Source: Paenibacillus sp. P25 (GTDB lineage: Bacteria > Bacillota > Bacilli > Paenibacillales > NBRC-103111). Taken from it: DNA of 64,000 nt. The position numbers and the translations under genes are program-made. The notes beneath the pieces were generated by a model, which saw only the letters and a program-made list of their open reading frames with translations, was not told the origin of the DNA and did no database searches. This document shows positions 8,915-19,289 of the stretch, one piece after another; positions within the stretch are counted from its first letter, which is position 1; the number at the start of each line of letters is the position of its first letter. The stretch covers positions 1,488,001-1,552,000 of the forward strand of contig CP085629.1 of assembly GCA_024704175.1 (NCBI GenBank), written 5' to 3'.

Positions 8915-9701
8915 ATGGCCATGGTGAAGCTGGAGGATGTATCGCAGGTATACGTGAATGCCAAGGGAGCGCATGTGGCGCTCGAGCATATCCATCTTAC
9001 CGTGAATCCCGGAGAATTCGTCAGTCTGATCGGCCCAAGCGGTCTGCGGCAAGACGACGCCGCTGTCGGTCATCAGCGGACTCTTGCCGCCGACTTCGGG
9101 AACCGTCCGCGTTGCGGGCGAAGCGATTCGCAGACCAACCCCGAAGGTCGGCTACATGCTGCAGCAGGACTATCTGTTTCCGTGGCGCACGATCCGCGAG
9201 AATGCATCCATCGGACTGGAGCTCCTGGGACGGCTCGATTCGAAGTCGGAAGCCTATGTAGAGGAGCCGCTTGCCGAAATGGGTCTTGCTTCCCATATGG
9301 AGCGGTATCCGCATCAATTGTCCGGTGGGATGCGGCGCTGGGTGGCGCTCGTGCGGACGCTGGCGACGGAGCCGGACCTCTTGCTGCTGGATGAGCCGTT
9401 CTCGGCGCTCGATTATCAGACCAAGCTGCAGCTGGAGGATTTAATTGCAAAGACGCTGAGGACAAGGGGAAGACGGCCGTGCTCGTCACCCATGACATTA
9501 CGGAAGCGATCGCCATGAGCGACCGGATCGTCGTGCTCCAGCCGAATCCGGGACGGATCCGTACGGAGCTCGCGGTGCCGGAGCACATCAGGAAATCCCC
9601 TGCCGCTGGAGGCGAGAGAGCAGGAGGGATTCCACGAGCTGTTTCACCGGCTATGGGGGTATTTTGAACCGACGGACGGGAAGGGAGGAGAGAAGGGATG
9701 A
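8915..9701 (+). CDS. ABC transporter ATP-binding protein, SsuB/TauB-like (frameshifted)
   Basis: ATPase of about 262 residues energising the importer. After correction of three indels it shows Walker A (GPSGCGKTT), Q-loop (MLQQDYLFPWRT), signature (LSGGMRRWVAL), Walker B (LLLLDEPFSALD) and H-loop (VTHDITEA). The indels are an inserted base at about 9044 inside Walker A, a missing G near 9463 and a missing C near 9597. Start ATG at 8915 has AAGGAGGGG. The TGA overlaps the permease ATG (ATGA). The LSGGMRRW signature with a second Arg rather than Gln is typical of this nitrate/sulfonate/taurine group. Confidence 0.85.
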
Positions 9702-10535
9702 TTACAAAAGCATGGGAAAAAACCGGCCGGCCGGAGGGGAGCTGGCTGAACGGGTTCTTGCCGATTACCGCAGACGGGAGCGCCGTCGGGCGGCCGCCGT
9801 CCGGTGCACGCAGGCAGCTGGCCGCTGATCGCGTTCATGGCGCTCTGGGAGATCGCTTCGCGGCTGAAATGGATCGACGGTCTCCTGTTCAGCTCGCCAA
9901 GCCGCATTTTTCAGCCGCTGTACACCAAGCTGATGGACGGTTCGTCGCTGGTCCATATCGGCGTTACGTTATGGGAAACGATTGCCGGTTTTGTCCTGGG
10001 CACCCTGCTTGGAACCTTCGTGGCGGCCGTGATCTGGTTTTCCCCTTTTTTATCCCGCGTGCTGGATCCTTATATTGTCGTTCTGAACAGTCTGCCTAAA
10101 GTGGCGCTCGGCCCGCTGTTTATTGTCGCACTCGGCCCGGGCGTTCTCTCCATCATCGCTACGACGCTGTCCATTACCGTCATTATTACGATTCTTGTCG
10201 TCTACAACAGCTTCCGCGAGGTCGACCCCAACCTGATCAAAATCGTGCGGATCTTCGGGGGCGGCCGTTCGGTGGTATTCCGCAAAGCGGTGCTGCCCGC
10301 CTCGTACCCGACCATCGTCTCTACGCTGAAGGTCAATGTCGGTCTGGCCTGGGTCGGCGTCATCGTCGGCGAGTTTCTCGTATCCAAGCAGGGACTGGGG
10401 TATCTGATTATTTACGGATTCCAGGTGTTCAACTTTACGCTGGTTATCGGCAGTGTCCTGATTATCGCCGTTGCGGCGGCCGTGATGTATCAAGCCGTCG
10501 CCTACCTCGAGGAAAAGCTGATAGGAAGACAGTAG
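9698..10535 (+). CDS. ABC transporter permease, SsuC/TauC-like (frameshifted)
   Basis: Integral membrane subunit of about 279 residues with six predicted helices. The EAA loop region [29 protein letters not shown] segment (about 10240-10310) is the contact site for the ATPase, and the C terminus ends in [11 protein letters not shown]. Two bases seem missing near the 5' end (about 9740 and 9825), in the cytoplasmic N-terminal Arg-rich segment. The start overlaps the ATPase stop, indicating translational coupling. Together with the two upstream genes it forms a complete importer. Confidence 0.85.
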
Positions 10536-10537
10536 AG

Positions 10538-10562
10538 CAGCGGCCGTTCGGACCGCTGTTTT
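10538..10562 (+). terminator. Terminator of the ABC importer operon
   Basis: CAGCGG pairs with CCGCTG and is followed by TTTT, directly after the permease stop. Confidence 0.6.
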
Positions 10563-10688
10563 CTATTGCTCCGGGGCTGAATCCCTTTAAAAAGAAGGCG
10601 GCGCCTTCTGGATTCTCGTCCACTACAATCCTATGACCCTCTCATATAGTAAATCAAGGTTGTAACTGAGAAGGGGAGGTAGTGTGCT

Positions 10689-11267
10689 ATGTATTCGGAA
10701 ACCTACAGCCGGGATTTCCTTCCGGCTCTCATGGAAAGGATCAGGCCCTCGGACAGCATATTGGACGTGGGCAGCGGAATAGGCCTCCTGCTGCAGTATT
10801 ATGAATGCCCGATCATCCTGGCGTTGGACGCGCATCGTCCCTATTTGGAGAACCGGGTCAACCGGTCCCCGCATATTATTCCGATTAACGCCGATGCGAG
10901 GGACATGGGCAAGATGTTCGTGCCGAAGTCGGTATCGACGGTAGCTTTCATCGATTCCATCGAGCATTTCACCAAGCCGGAGGGGCTGGCACTGCTGCAT
11001 GAAGCGGAAATCATCGCGAAATCCCGCGTGGTCGTCTTTACCCCGAGGGGCTTTTTCCCGCAGAATCATGTCGACCATTACGGAATGAGCGGGGAGTTTT
11101 ATCAAAGCCACCGCAGCGGCTGGGAACCGGAGGAATTCCTGAACCGGGGGTATTACGTCCTGGTGTTCAAGCATTTTCATGATGCCGCCAATCCGGCCTT
11201 CGTACAGGCTCTCGGGAGCGGACATCCTCCGGTGGATGCGATCCTGGCCGTTAAGTATCTGGGCTGA
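10689..11267 (+). CDS. Class I SAM-dependent methyltransferase
   Basis: A 192-residue methyltransferase with motif I as LDVGSGIG (about residues 24-31), the acidic motif II region ALDAHRPYLE, and a motif IV-like segment TVAFIDSIEHF. It has AAGGGGAGGT upstream of the ATG and an unbroken frame. The short size and the lack of a recognisable substrate domain suggest a small-molecule or sugar-associated methyltransferase, but the substrate is unknown. It stands alone between the importer operon and the ArAE-like gene. Confidence 0.8.
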   Translation: MYSETYSRDFLPALMERIRPSDSILDVGSGIGLLLQYYECPIILALDAHRPYLENRVNRSPHIIPINADARDMGKMFVPKSVSTVAFIDSIEHFTKPEGLALLHEAEIIAKSRVVVFTPRGFFPQNHVDHYGMSGEFYQSHRSGWEPEEFLNRGYYVLVFKHFHDAANPAFVQALGSGHPPVDAILAVKYLG

Positions 11268-11415
11268 CCACTCCGTAAGAAGGGTCGAGACGAGGCGAAA
11301 GGGTGCCTGGGCGCAGCCGTCCTTTTTTCCTTCGGATAGTTGTGCGGAAAATTAAAAAACGCTAAGATGAGGTTACATTCACACCTATACACCACAGTCA
11401 AGCGAGGAAATTTCC

Positions 11416-12374
11416 ATGGGATTTCGTGTTATCAAAACCGCAGTGGCCGTCCTGGCCGCCATTTACATCTCCGCCGCCATCGGTCTGCAAACGCCGAACG
11501 CCGCCGGGGCTGCTGGCCATTCTGGGCGTTGACGTAACGAAGAAGAGGGGCTGCGCACCTCTTTCCAGCGGTTTGCCGCCTCGCTGCTCGGCCTGTTGTT
11601 CGGAGCCGGGCTTTTTTGGGCGCTCGGGTTTCACGTCTGGGTCATCGGTATTTATATCCTTGTCTTATACCCGATTTTATCCCGGTTAAAATTGAGAGAC
11701 GGCGTCGTGACAAGCTCGGTCGTCTTGTTTCATGTGTTCAATGCGGGCCGGCTGGAGCCGCAGCTGCTCTGGAACGAGGTGGCGCTCCTCATCGTCGGTC
11801 TCGGCACGGCTACCGTCATCAATCTGCTCTATATGCCGAAAGAGGACAAGCGGCTTACCGAGTGCGGGACCGGCTGGAGCTCTTGTTTTCACAAATTTTC
11901 ACAGAAATCGGCCATCATTTGAGAGATAACACCTATGTATGGAGCGGACATCAGCTGCTCGAAGCGGAGGACGTGCTGGAAGAAGGCCGGAAAGCGGCCC
12001 AGCGGGTCAGCGAGAATACGCCGCTGTCGGGCGAAACGGCTTGGGGTGTCTACTTCTATATGCGCAAACAGCAGATGGATTCGATTCAGCGCATGGTCCA
12101 GCTGGTCGCGCAGGTCTATGAAACTTTGCCGCACGGCGAAATTCTGGCATCCGTCTTCGACGAGCTGAGTGTGGACGTGACGGTAAAATACTATACCGGA
12201 CGGTCCGAGAAGAAGCTGCTCCGGCTGCAGGAAGATTTCAAGCAGATGCCCGCGCCGCAGACGCGGGAAGAGTTTGAGGTGCGGTCGGCGCTGCTTCAGC
12301 TGATGCTGGAGCTCAAGTTTTATCTTGCCGTAGCCAAAAGGGAAAAGCCTCCTGCGCCGGAGCGCGCCTCTTAA
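11416..12374 (+). CDS. Aromatic acid exporter (ArAE/YqjA-like) family membrane protein (frameshifted)
   Basis: Membrane protein of about 319 residues. The N-terminal half holds four hydrophobic helices with the family signature LQTPNAAGLLAILGVDVTKKRGLRTSFQRF-like order (positions about 11478-11575), then a cytoplasmic helical C-terminal domain rich in Glu, Gln and Arg. This layout matches the Firmicute ArAE_1 (YqjA/UPF0421) family, of which the transport role is mostly inferred. Three indels are needed: an extra G near 11505, a missing C near 11552 and a missing G near 11860. GAGGAAA precedes the ATG. No operon partner is evident. Confidence 0.75.
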
Positions 12375-12454
12375 AGAATCTAAAAAAGTTATCACACTAG
12401 ACGAATGTCCTGCATACAAATGTAATGAATGATTGTATGGAGGAGGTTAGAAGG

Positions 12455-13020
12455 ATGTCATTAGATAAAGATTTGCAGTGCAGAGAGATCTATACGAAGG
12501 CTGTCTGTGGCAAAGGACGCAAATTTTCGCAAGTAACCAACACGGTCACTCCGCCTCACGCTCCGACCAGTATTTTGGGTGCTTGGATTATCAACAACCA
12601 ATATGATGCGGTGAAGTCGGGGAACACGTGGAAGTGGTAGGTACTTACGACGTCAACATTTGGTATTCTTATGACAGAAACACCAAAACGGACGTGGCGA
12701 AAGAAACGATTTCATACGTTGAAGTAGTGCCGCTGCATTACCTGGATAAGAGACACAAACCGTCGACCGCGGAAGTGTCGGCCATTGCCACCCAGGAGCC
12801 GAACTGCGTGGAAGCGAGCATCTCCCCGCATGGAGATGAAGTCCGGCTCCGCGTCGAGCGCGAATTCAAGGTGGAAATGATCGCCGAAACGAAGGTCTAC
12901 GTCTTTGTCAATCCGAACGGTGCCGAGGATCTGGACGACAAGCACATCGACTTCGACAGCCATGACGACGGCGATTACGAAGATCTCGACCCGGATCTTC
13001 TGGATGAAGAACTGAACTGA
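12455..13020 (+). CDS. cotE: Outer spore coat morphogenetic protein CotE (one frameshift)
   Basis: CotE of about 188 residues, which directs outer-coat assembly on the developing spore. The family pattern is clear: [15 protein letters not shown] at the N terminus, [36 protein letters not shown], and an acidic C-terminal tail. One G is missing near 12628 so the first 58 codons appear to stop early. The ATG at 12455 has GGAGGAGG upstream. The sequence GCATACAAAT at 12411-12420 resembles a sigma-E minus 10 element (CATACAAT), consistent with mother-cell transcription, although I see no convincing minus 35. The location upstream of mutS-mutL is as in B. subtilis. Confidence 0.9.
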
Positions 13021-13059
13021 TTCCTGCTTCCAGTATATGTCGGATGAATCCATCCTGGC

Positions 13060-13082
13060 AGAGGGCGTCCGCCCTCTTTTTT
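13060..13082 (+). terminator. Terminator of cotE
   Basis: AGAGGGC and GCCCTCT form a perfect stem with a 4-base loop, followed by T6. Confidence 0.8.
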
Positions 13083-13181
13083 GTTTACCGGGGTTGTTCG
13101 GTGAAAAATGGGCTCCTGTGCCCGTGCAGCGCTTCGGCAGACGACGCGCCGGATGGGGTAAAGGCCCAAAGGAGGCTTACT

Positions 13182-14822
13182 ATGCACGCATTCCTGCTTC
13201 ATTCCGGCGAGCCCGGCATAGAGTCGCTGATGGAGCGGCTCCGCTTTGCCGGAGGCACCAGCCTGCCGGAGACGAAAGACGCCGGGACGCTCCTCATTCA
13301 ATGGGGCGTCTATCAGCCCGAGCATGGACGGAAGAATGTGCTGCAGCCGGTGAAAAGCATGCTGCTGGCCTTAAATCCGGAACGGGCCGCCTCGGTTCTG
13401 CGAATGCATGGAGTGGACTGCACATGGGACACGTCCGCCAGCGCCGGCCGGGCGGGACTCGCCCCTGAGCAGCGGGCCAAGCGGCCGGAGGCGGCCGGCA
13501 TGACGGAACGGAAGGTCGCCAAGGGCGGGGAACGGGCCGGTGCGGTGACGGCGGAACGGGCGGCGGCAGGGGAGCGCCCGATGTCCCGCGGCCCCAAGGC
13601 CGGATGAAGCGGCGCGGCTTGCAAGGCAAGGATCAGAATCAGGAAAGCGAGACGCGCTGGGCGCACGAATACCTGGTTCCCGTGTTTCACCTGCAGGCGC
13701 TCTCCCTGTTTCATAAGACGCTTGGCGTCTACTATGGGGAGCTGCCCCGGCAGGGGTAAAGGTTCCGGAGCGGAATGCGCAGCCGTTCCGTGAAATCGGC
13801 ACGGAGCAGCCGAATTATCACGCAGCAAGGGCGATGCGGGAGGCCGTGAAGGCGGTCTATGCCCTCGGGCTTGATTATGCCGTCGTCCGGCTCGGCGTAC
13901 GCCCGGACGGCACAATGGCGGTGCGGGAGCTTCAGCCGGTGCCGGTGCTGACGCCAAGGCTCGCCGAGCTGTTCGCGGAGGCGATGAACCGGCTGGAGGA
14001 GGAGCTGGCTGCGGAGGCTTTGAAGCCGGGCGGGGAGGTCATGCTGGGGGCGGATCCGGAATTTTGCTGCGCAACGGGCGGGGAAGGTGATCTTCGCTTC
14101 GAAATATGCGGACAAGGAAGGGCCGTTCGGCTGCGACTCGATCGTGCTGGCCAGCCGGCGCAAAATTTATCCGCTCGCCGAGCTGAGGCCGCGACCGAGC
14201 ACCGACGTGAAGCGGTCGCTGATGAACCTGCACCGGACGATGCAGCTCGCCGCCCGGAAAATAGCCGACCCGGATCTTGAATGGGTTGCCGGAGGCATGC
14301 CGGTCCGAGGCTTCCCGCTCGGCGGACATATTCATTTCAGCGGCATTCGTCTGAGCAGCGGGTCGCTGCGGACTCTGGACAATTATATCGCGTCGCCGCT
14401 GACGCTGATCGAGGATACGACGACAGGAACGCGCAAGCCGAAATACGGTTTCCTGGGCGATTTCCGGCGGCAGAGGCACGGCGGATTCGAATACCGCGTG
14501 CTGCCGAGCTGGATGGTGGCGCCTGCAGTAGCGAAGGGAGTGCTTGCGCTGGCCAAGCTGGTAGCGGAGCATTACCGCGAGTCGCCGCAAAGACCGCTCT
14601 CCGAGCCCGAGGTGCAGAAGGCGTATTACACCGGGGATAAGGAGAGAATCCGTCCGCTCGCTGCCGCCGCTGTGGCGGGATCTCGAGAGGTCGCCGGATT
14701 ATAAGCGTTACGAAGCGTATTTGCTTCCTTTGCGGCGAATGATGCTTCAGATGAAGCCGTGGAAGGAAGGGGAGGATATCCGGCCCAAATGGAAAATACC
14801 TCCCTACCGTCAGGAGGGGTAA
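13182..14822 (+). CDS. Putative COOH-NH2 ligase (phiEco32-like type 2 amidoligase) (frameshifted)
   Basis: A protein of about 546 residues in several frames. The central and C-terminal parts contain MLGADPEF (about 14040), FGCDSIVLASRRKIYPLAELRPRPS-like order, GGHIHFSG (about 14320) and EYRVLPSWM (about 14500), which I associate with the glutamine-synthetase-like COOH-NH2 ligase type 2 family (PF14395). Such enzymes are predicted to form amide bonds between a carboxylate and an amine. At least four indels are needed (about 13600, 13757, 14083, 14670). The ATG at 13182 has AAAGGAGG. The variable, Arg/Ala-rich middle (13480-13640) is low in recognisable structure. It sits between cotE and mutS. 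Confidence 0.62.
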
Positions 14823-14836
14823 TCTGCGGTGTTTCA

Positions 14837-14845
14837 TGCTATAAT
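14837..14845 (+). promoter_or_regulatory. Candidate extended minus 10 promoter for mutS
   Basis: TGCTATAAT fits the extended minus 10 pattern TGNTATAAT, 65 bases before the mutS start. No good minus 35 element is present. Confidence 0.45.
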
Positions 14846-14909
14846 ATTTTCATAGATTTGCCTAATATGATTTATACATAGATTACGTGTGGACGTTGGA
14901 GGATGCAGC

Positions 14910-17738
14910 ATGGCCAAATATACGCCGATGATTGAGCAGTATCTTGCCGTCAAGGCGCAGGCGCAGGACGCCTTTTTATTTTTTCGCCTCGGCGATTTCT
15001 ATGAAATGTTTTTCGAAGATGCGGTGCTTGCCTCACGTGAGCTTGAAATCACGTTGACCGGCCGGGACGGGGGCGCGGAAGATCGGATCCCGATGTGCGG
15101 CGTTCCCTATCACTCGGCCGAGACTTATATCGCCCGATTGATCGAGAAGGGCTATAAGGTTGCCATCTGCGAGCAGGTGGAGGAGCCCGGGGAGGCCAAA
15201 GGGCCGGTCCGGCGGGAAATCGTGCGCATCGTGACGCCGGGAACCGTCATGGATGCCAGATCGCTCAGCGAGACGCGCAACAATTATATCGTTTCGGTCA
15301 TCAGCAAGGGCGGAGGCTATAGTGTCGCCGCCTGCGACATCTCTACAGGCGAGCTCTATGCAACCCGGCTGGACGGTTCCTTCGAGCTCTTGCTCGACGA
15401 GCTGAACGTCTACAGCCCGTCGGAGCTGCTCGGGGAAGAGCCGCCGCTGGAGCAAATCCGCAGCGGCTCCGCAGCGTGGCTCAAGACGGCGGTGATGACC
15501 CCGCGCGAAGCGGCGAAGTCGCCGGGGGCGCTCGCACCGGAAGGCCATTTCTCGGACAGCGAGCTGGCCAAGCTGCCCGAGGGCGGGCGGGAGACGGTCG
15601 CCCTGCTGATGGGCTACCTGATGGAGACGCAGAAGCGTTCCTTGGCGCATATCAAGCACATCCGGGTGTACGAGCCGGACCAATACCTCATCATGGACCC
15701 GTTTACCCGGCGCAACCTTGAGCTGACCGAGACGGTCCGGGACCGTTCGAAGAAAGGCACGCTGCTCTGGTCGCTGGACAAGACCGTTACGGCTATGGGA
15801 GGAAGACTCCTCAGGCGGTGGATCGAGAAGCCGCTGACGAATCCTTCGCATATCGGGGAGCGGCTTGAAGCGGTGGACCGCCTGTATCATCAGCTGATCG
15901 TCCGCGACGAGCTCCGGCAGGCGCTGCGCGAGGTCTACGACCTCGAGCGCCTGACCGCACGCATCGCCTAGCGGCGCGAACGCGCGCGACCTCGTCGCGC
16001 TGAAGAGCTCGCTGCAGCAGGTGCCGCAGCTGCAGGAGCTTTGCGCGGCGAGCGGCTCGGCCACGCTCGCGAAGCTGGCGGCACGGATCGATCCGTGCCG
16101 GGACCTGATGCAGGCGATTGCGGATCGCCTGGTGGACGAGCCCCCTGTCTCCGTACGGGACGGGGGCATGATCCGGGCGGGCTGGAACGCCCGCCTCGAC
16201 CAGCTGCGCGAAGCCGGCGCGAACGGCAAGCAGTGGCTGGCGGAGCTCGAGCGGAGCGAGCGCGAGCGGACGGGGATCAAGTCGCTGAAGATCGGCTACA
16301 ACAAGGTATTTGGCTATTTTATCGAGGTGAGCAAGGCGAATTTGGGTTCGCTCGAGGAAGGCCGCTACGAGCGCAAGCAGACGCTCGCCAATGCGGAGCG
16401 CTTCGTGACCCCGGAGCTGAAGGAGAAGGAAGCGCTCATATTGGAGGCGCAGGACTCGATGGTCGATCTCGAGTATGAGCTGTTCGTGGAGTCGCGGGAC
16501 GAGCTGGCTTCGCATATCTCCAGGCTGCAGCAACTGGCGGAGCTGATTGCGACGGTCGACGTGTACCAGTCGCTTGCCCAGGTCAGCGCCTCGAACCGTT
16601 ATGTGCGGCCGGAGGTCGGCGAATTTTATGAGCTGAAGGTGGAGGAAGGCCGCCATCCCGTCGTGGAAGCGGTGCTCGAGGACGGCGTGTTTATCGCCAA
16701 CGATACCATCCTCACCCGTGAAGAGGGCAGCATGCTGCTCATCACGGGGCCGAACATGGCGGGTAAGAGCACCTACATGCGGCAGGTGGCGATCATTTGC
16801 CTCATGGCGCAGATCGGTCGCTTCGTGCCGGCGAAATCGGCCAGGGTGCCGGTCCTCGACCGGATCTTCACGCGGATCGGCGCGGCGGACGACTTGATCG
16901 GCGGGCAAAGCACGTTCATGGTCGAGATGATGGATATCCAGGTCATGACGGAAAAAGCGACGGCCAAGAGCCTGGTCATCATCGACGAGCTGGGCCGAGG
17001 CACCTCGACCGGAGAGGGCATGGCGATCGCCCAGGCGGTCATCGAGTTTTTGCATGATCAAAAGGGCTGTAAAACGCTTGTCTCGACGCATTTTCACGAG
17101 CTGGCGCATCTCGAGGAGAGCTTGAGGGATCTGCGCAACTTCCGCATGGCGGTGAAGGAAAGCGACGGCCAGGTCACCTTCCTGCGAAGACTTGTAAGGG
17201 GAGCGGCCGATACGAGCTACGGCATCTATTGCGCGCAGATCGCGGGGCGCCGTCCAGCATCATCGAGCGGTCCTACGAGCCGCTGCATGCTTTCGAGGGG
17301 AGAGCCGAGATTCGCCAGGCCGGGATGCAGGCGGCCGCAGGTCTCGCGGATCCGGGGACTGCGGCCGCTGCAGACCCGGCGGAGCGCACCGGGTCCGGCG
17401 GCGCCGGCAAAGCAAAACAGCCGCAAATGGCCGTTCCAGCGGCGGCCCCTGCCGAAGCGGTGCAGCCCGAAGCAGAAGGGCAGGCGAAGGGGTACGAGCA
17501 AGCGGAACGCGCCGCCGAGGTTCGCGAAGCCGCGGCCGTCGGCGCCACAGCCTATTCTCCGGGAGAAGCGGTCGTTCAGCTCAGCCTGTTTGCCGAGGAG
17601 CAGAAGCAGGACAAGCCGTCCAAGCGGGATGCGAAGAGCGAGAAGGTGCTGGAGCAGCTCCGTGCGGCGGACCTGATGAACATGACGCCGATGGCGGCCA
17701 TGAATTTAATTTACGAGCTGAAGAAACAGCTTTCATAA
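14910..17738 (+). CDS. mutS: DNA mismatch repair protein MutS (frameshifted)
   Basis: Mismatch-recognition ATPase of about 943 residues. The mismatch-binding Phe-X-Glu is in LGDFYEMFFEDA (about residues 31-42), Walker A is GPNMAGKST (about 16748), Walker B is LVIIDELGRGTSTGEG (about 16972) and the His switch follows in STHFHELAHL. Two bases are missing near 15970 and one near 17245, both in otherwise perfectly conserved sequence. After the ATPase domain comes an unusual Ala/Pro/Gly-rich linker (about 17330-17560), then QLSLF at 17578-17592, which resembles a sliding-clamp binding pentapeptide, and a C-terminal helical segment. GGAGG precedes the ATG. MutL follows two genes later. Confidence 0.95.
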
Positions 17739-17796
17739 TTTCATAAGATGAAGATTCAGATATAGCAGGAGCTATCAGGGGAGAAGAGGGAAACCG

Positions 17797-19271
17797 ATGA
17801 AGATGAAAAAAATGCGCCGCCCGTTGTGGCGGTATACCGTACCCGCCGCTTTGGCGCTGATGCTGACCGTTCCGGCCGCTGCGCCGGTCCTGGCGGCAGA
17901 CCAGGCGAACGTGACCGCAACCACCGGTTCGCCGACCGATCAGGTGAAGGAGGCGCTGGATTTGCTTACGCAAAATCACGTGAGCGCCCCGTCCGCGGAC
18001 AAACTGTCGGATACGGCGATCCGGGCGGCCGTAGACTCGCTCAAGGACCCTTATACGCAGTATTTCACACCGGATGAGCTGAAGCAGTTTAAGGATTCGC
18101 TGCAGAATCAATATGTCGGCATCGGCGTGCGCATCGCGTTCGACCCGGCAGGCGTTTACGTGGTGGAGGCGTTCGACGGATCCCCGGCCAAAGAAGCCGG
18201 AATCCAGCCCGGCGACCTCATCGTTGCTGTCGAAAAACAAAGCGTCATAGGCCAAAAGCTCGACGACGTGACGTCCAAAATTTTGGGACTTCCGGATACT
18301 TCCGTGAATTTGACGATATCGCGCGACGGCGCGGAGCGGGAGCTCACGATCAAGCGGAAACGAGTGCAAATCCCGACCGTCGTCCGCAAGACGTTCGATC
18401 CGGGCATCGGTTATATCAAGGTGACATCCTTCTCCAGCGACGCCGATGAACTGACCAGCCTGGAGCTGGCGGCATTGAAATCGCAGGGCATCAAGAGCCT
18501 GGTCGTCGATCTGCGCGATAATCCAGGCGGTCTGCTCGATTCGGCGATGAATATGGCGAAGCTTTTTGTGAAGGAAGGCGTGCTGATTCATACGAAGGAC
18601 CGGAACAATACGGACGATCCCGTAACCTTCAGCGGGGAACGACGCAGAATATCCCGGTTTATTTTCTGGTGAACGAGAACAGCGCCAGCGCATCGGAGGT
18701 GCTCACCGGGGCACTGCAGGACTACGGGGCGATCAAAGTGATCGGGACGAAGACGTTCGGCAAGGGCAGCGTGCAAAATTTGTTCAACCTCCAAGCCGGC
18801 GGGGCGATCAAAATTACGATTGAAGAGTATTTGACCCCGAAGATGCGCAAGGTCAATAAAGTCGGCCTCGACCCGGACATCCAGGTGGACGGGGAAGTGC
18901 CGCAGCTGCTCGAGGCGCTTCGTCAGGCGGGAGAGAACCATTTTGATGTGACGCTGGACCGGAGGAATGTCTCCGTGAACGGCGTAAGCGTTACGGACAT
19001 GTTCGAAGCGATCAGGCAGAACGGCCAAACGCTGGTGCCTGTGCGGATCCTGGCGGAACTTGTCGGCGCGAAGACGGTTTGGAACGAGGAGACCCGGTCC
19101 GTGCAGGTGGTTTCGCAGGACGGAGCGGTTACTTATACGCCTCAAGGCGAGAATGAATTTGTTCTGAAGGACGGGACGAGCTACGTGAATGTCGAAAGCT
19201 TCCGTCAAGCCTTTAGCGGTTTGACCTGGTCGGACGACGGCAAGAAGCTCGTGCTGAGCGTAAAATCCTAA
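17797..19271 (+). CDS. S41 family C-terminal processing peptidase with stalk domain (one frameshift)
   Basis: Exported serine protease of about 491 residues of the CtpA/CtpB type. A signal peptide ends near LAADQA (about residue 35). A PDZ domain follows (GVYVVEAFDGSPAKEAGIQPGD order, about 18150-18220), then the protease core with catalytic Ser in NENSASASE (about 18672) and Lys in TKTFGKGS (about 18750). The C terminus (about 18950-19260) resembles the copper-amine-oxidase-N-like stalk domain found in many Paenibacillus wall proteins. One G is missing near 18640. It lies between mutS and mutL, 58 bases after mutS and 18 bases before mutL, an unusual insertion into the mismatch repair operon. 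Confidence 0.87.
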
Positions 19272-19289
19272 ATGGTCAGGGGGAGCGGT

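Noticed and set aside
11280..11332. Possible terminator before the ArAE-like gene
   Set aside because: A T6 run is present, but the potential stem has only a few scattered GC pairs, so I did not list it.
15033..16280. 415-codon open frame antisense to mutS
   Set aside because: It mirrors the third-position GC bias of mutS, has no ribosome binding site and no recognisable domain.
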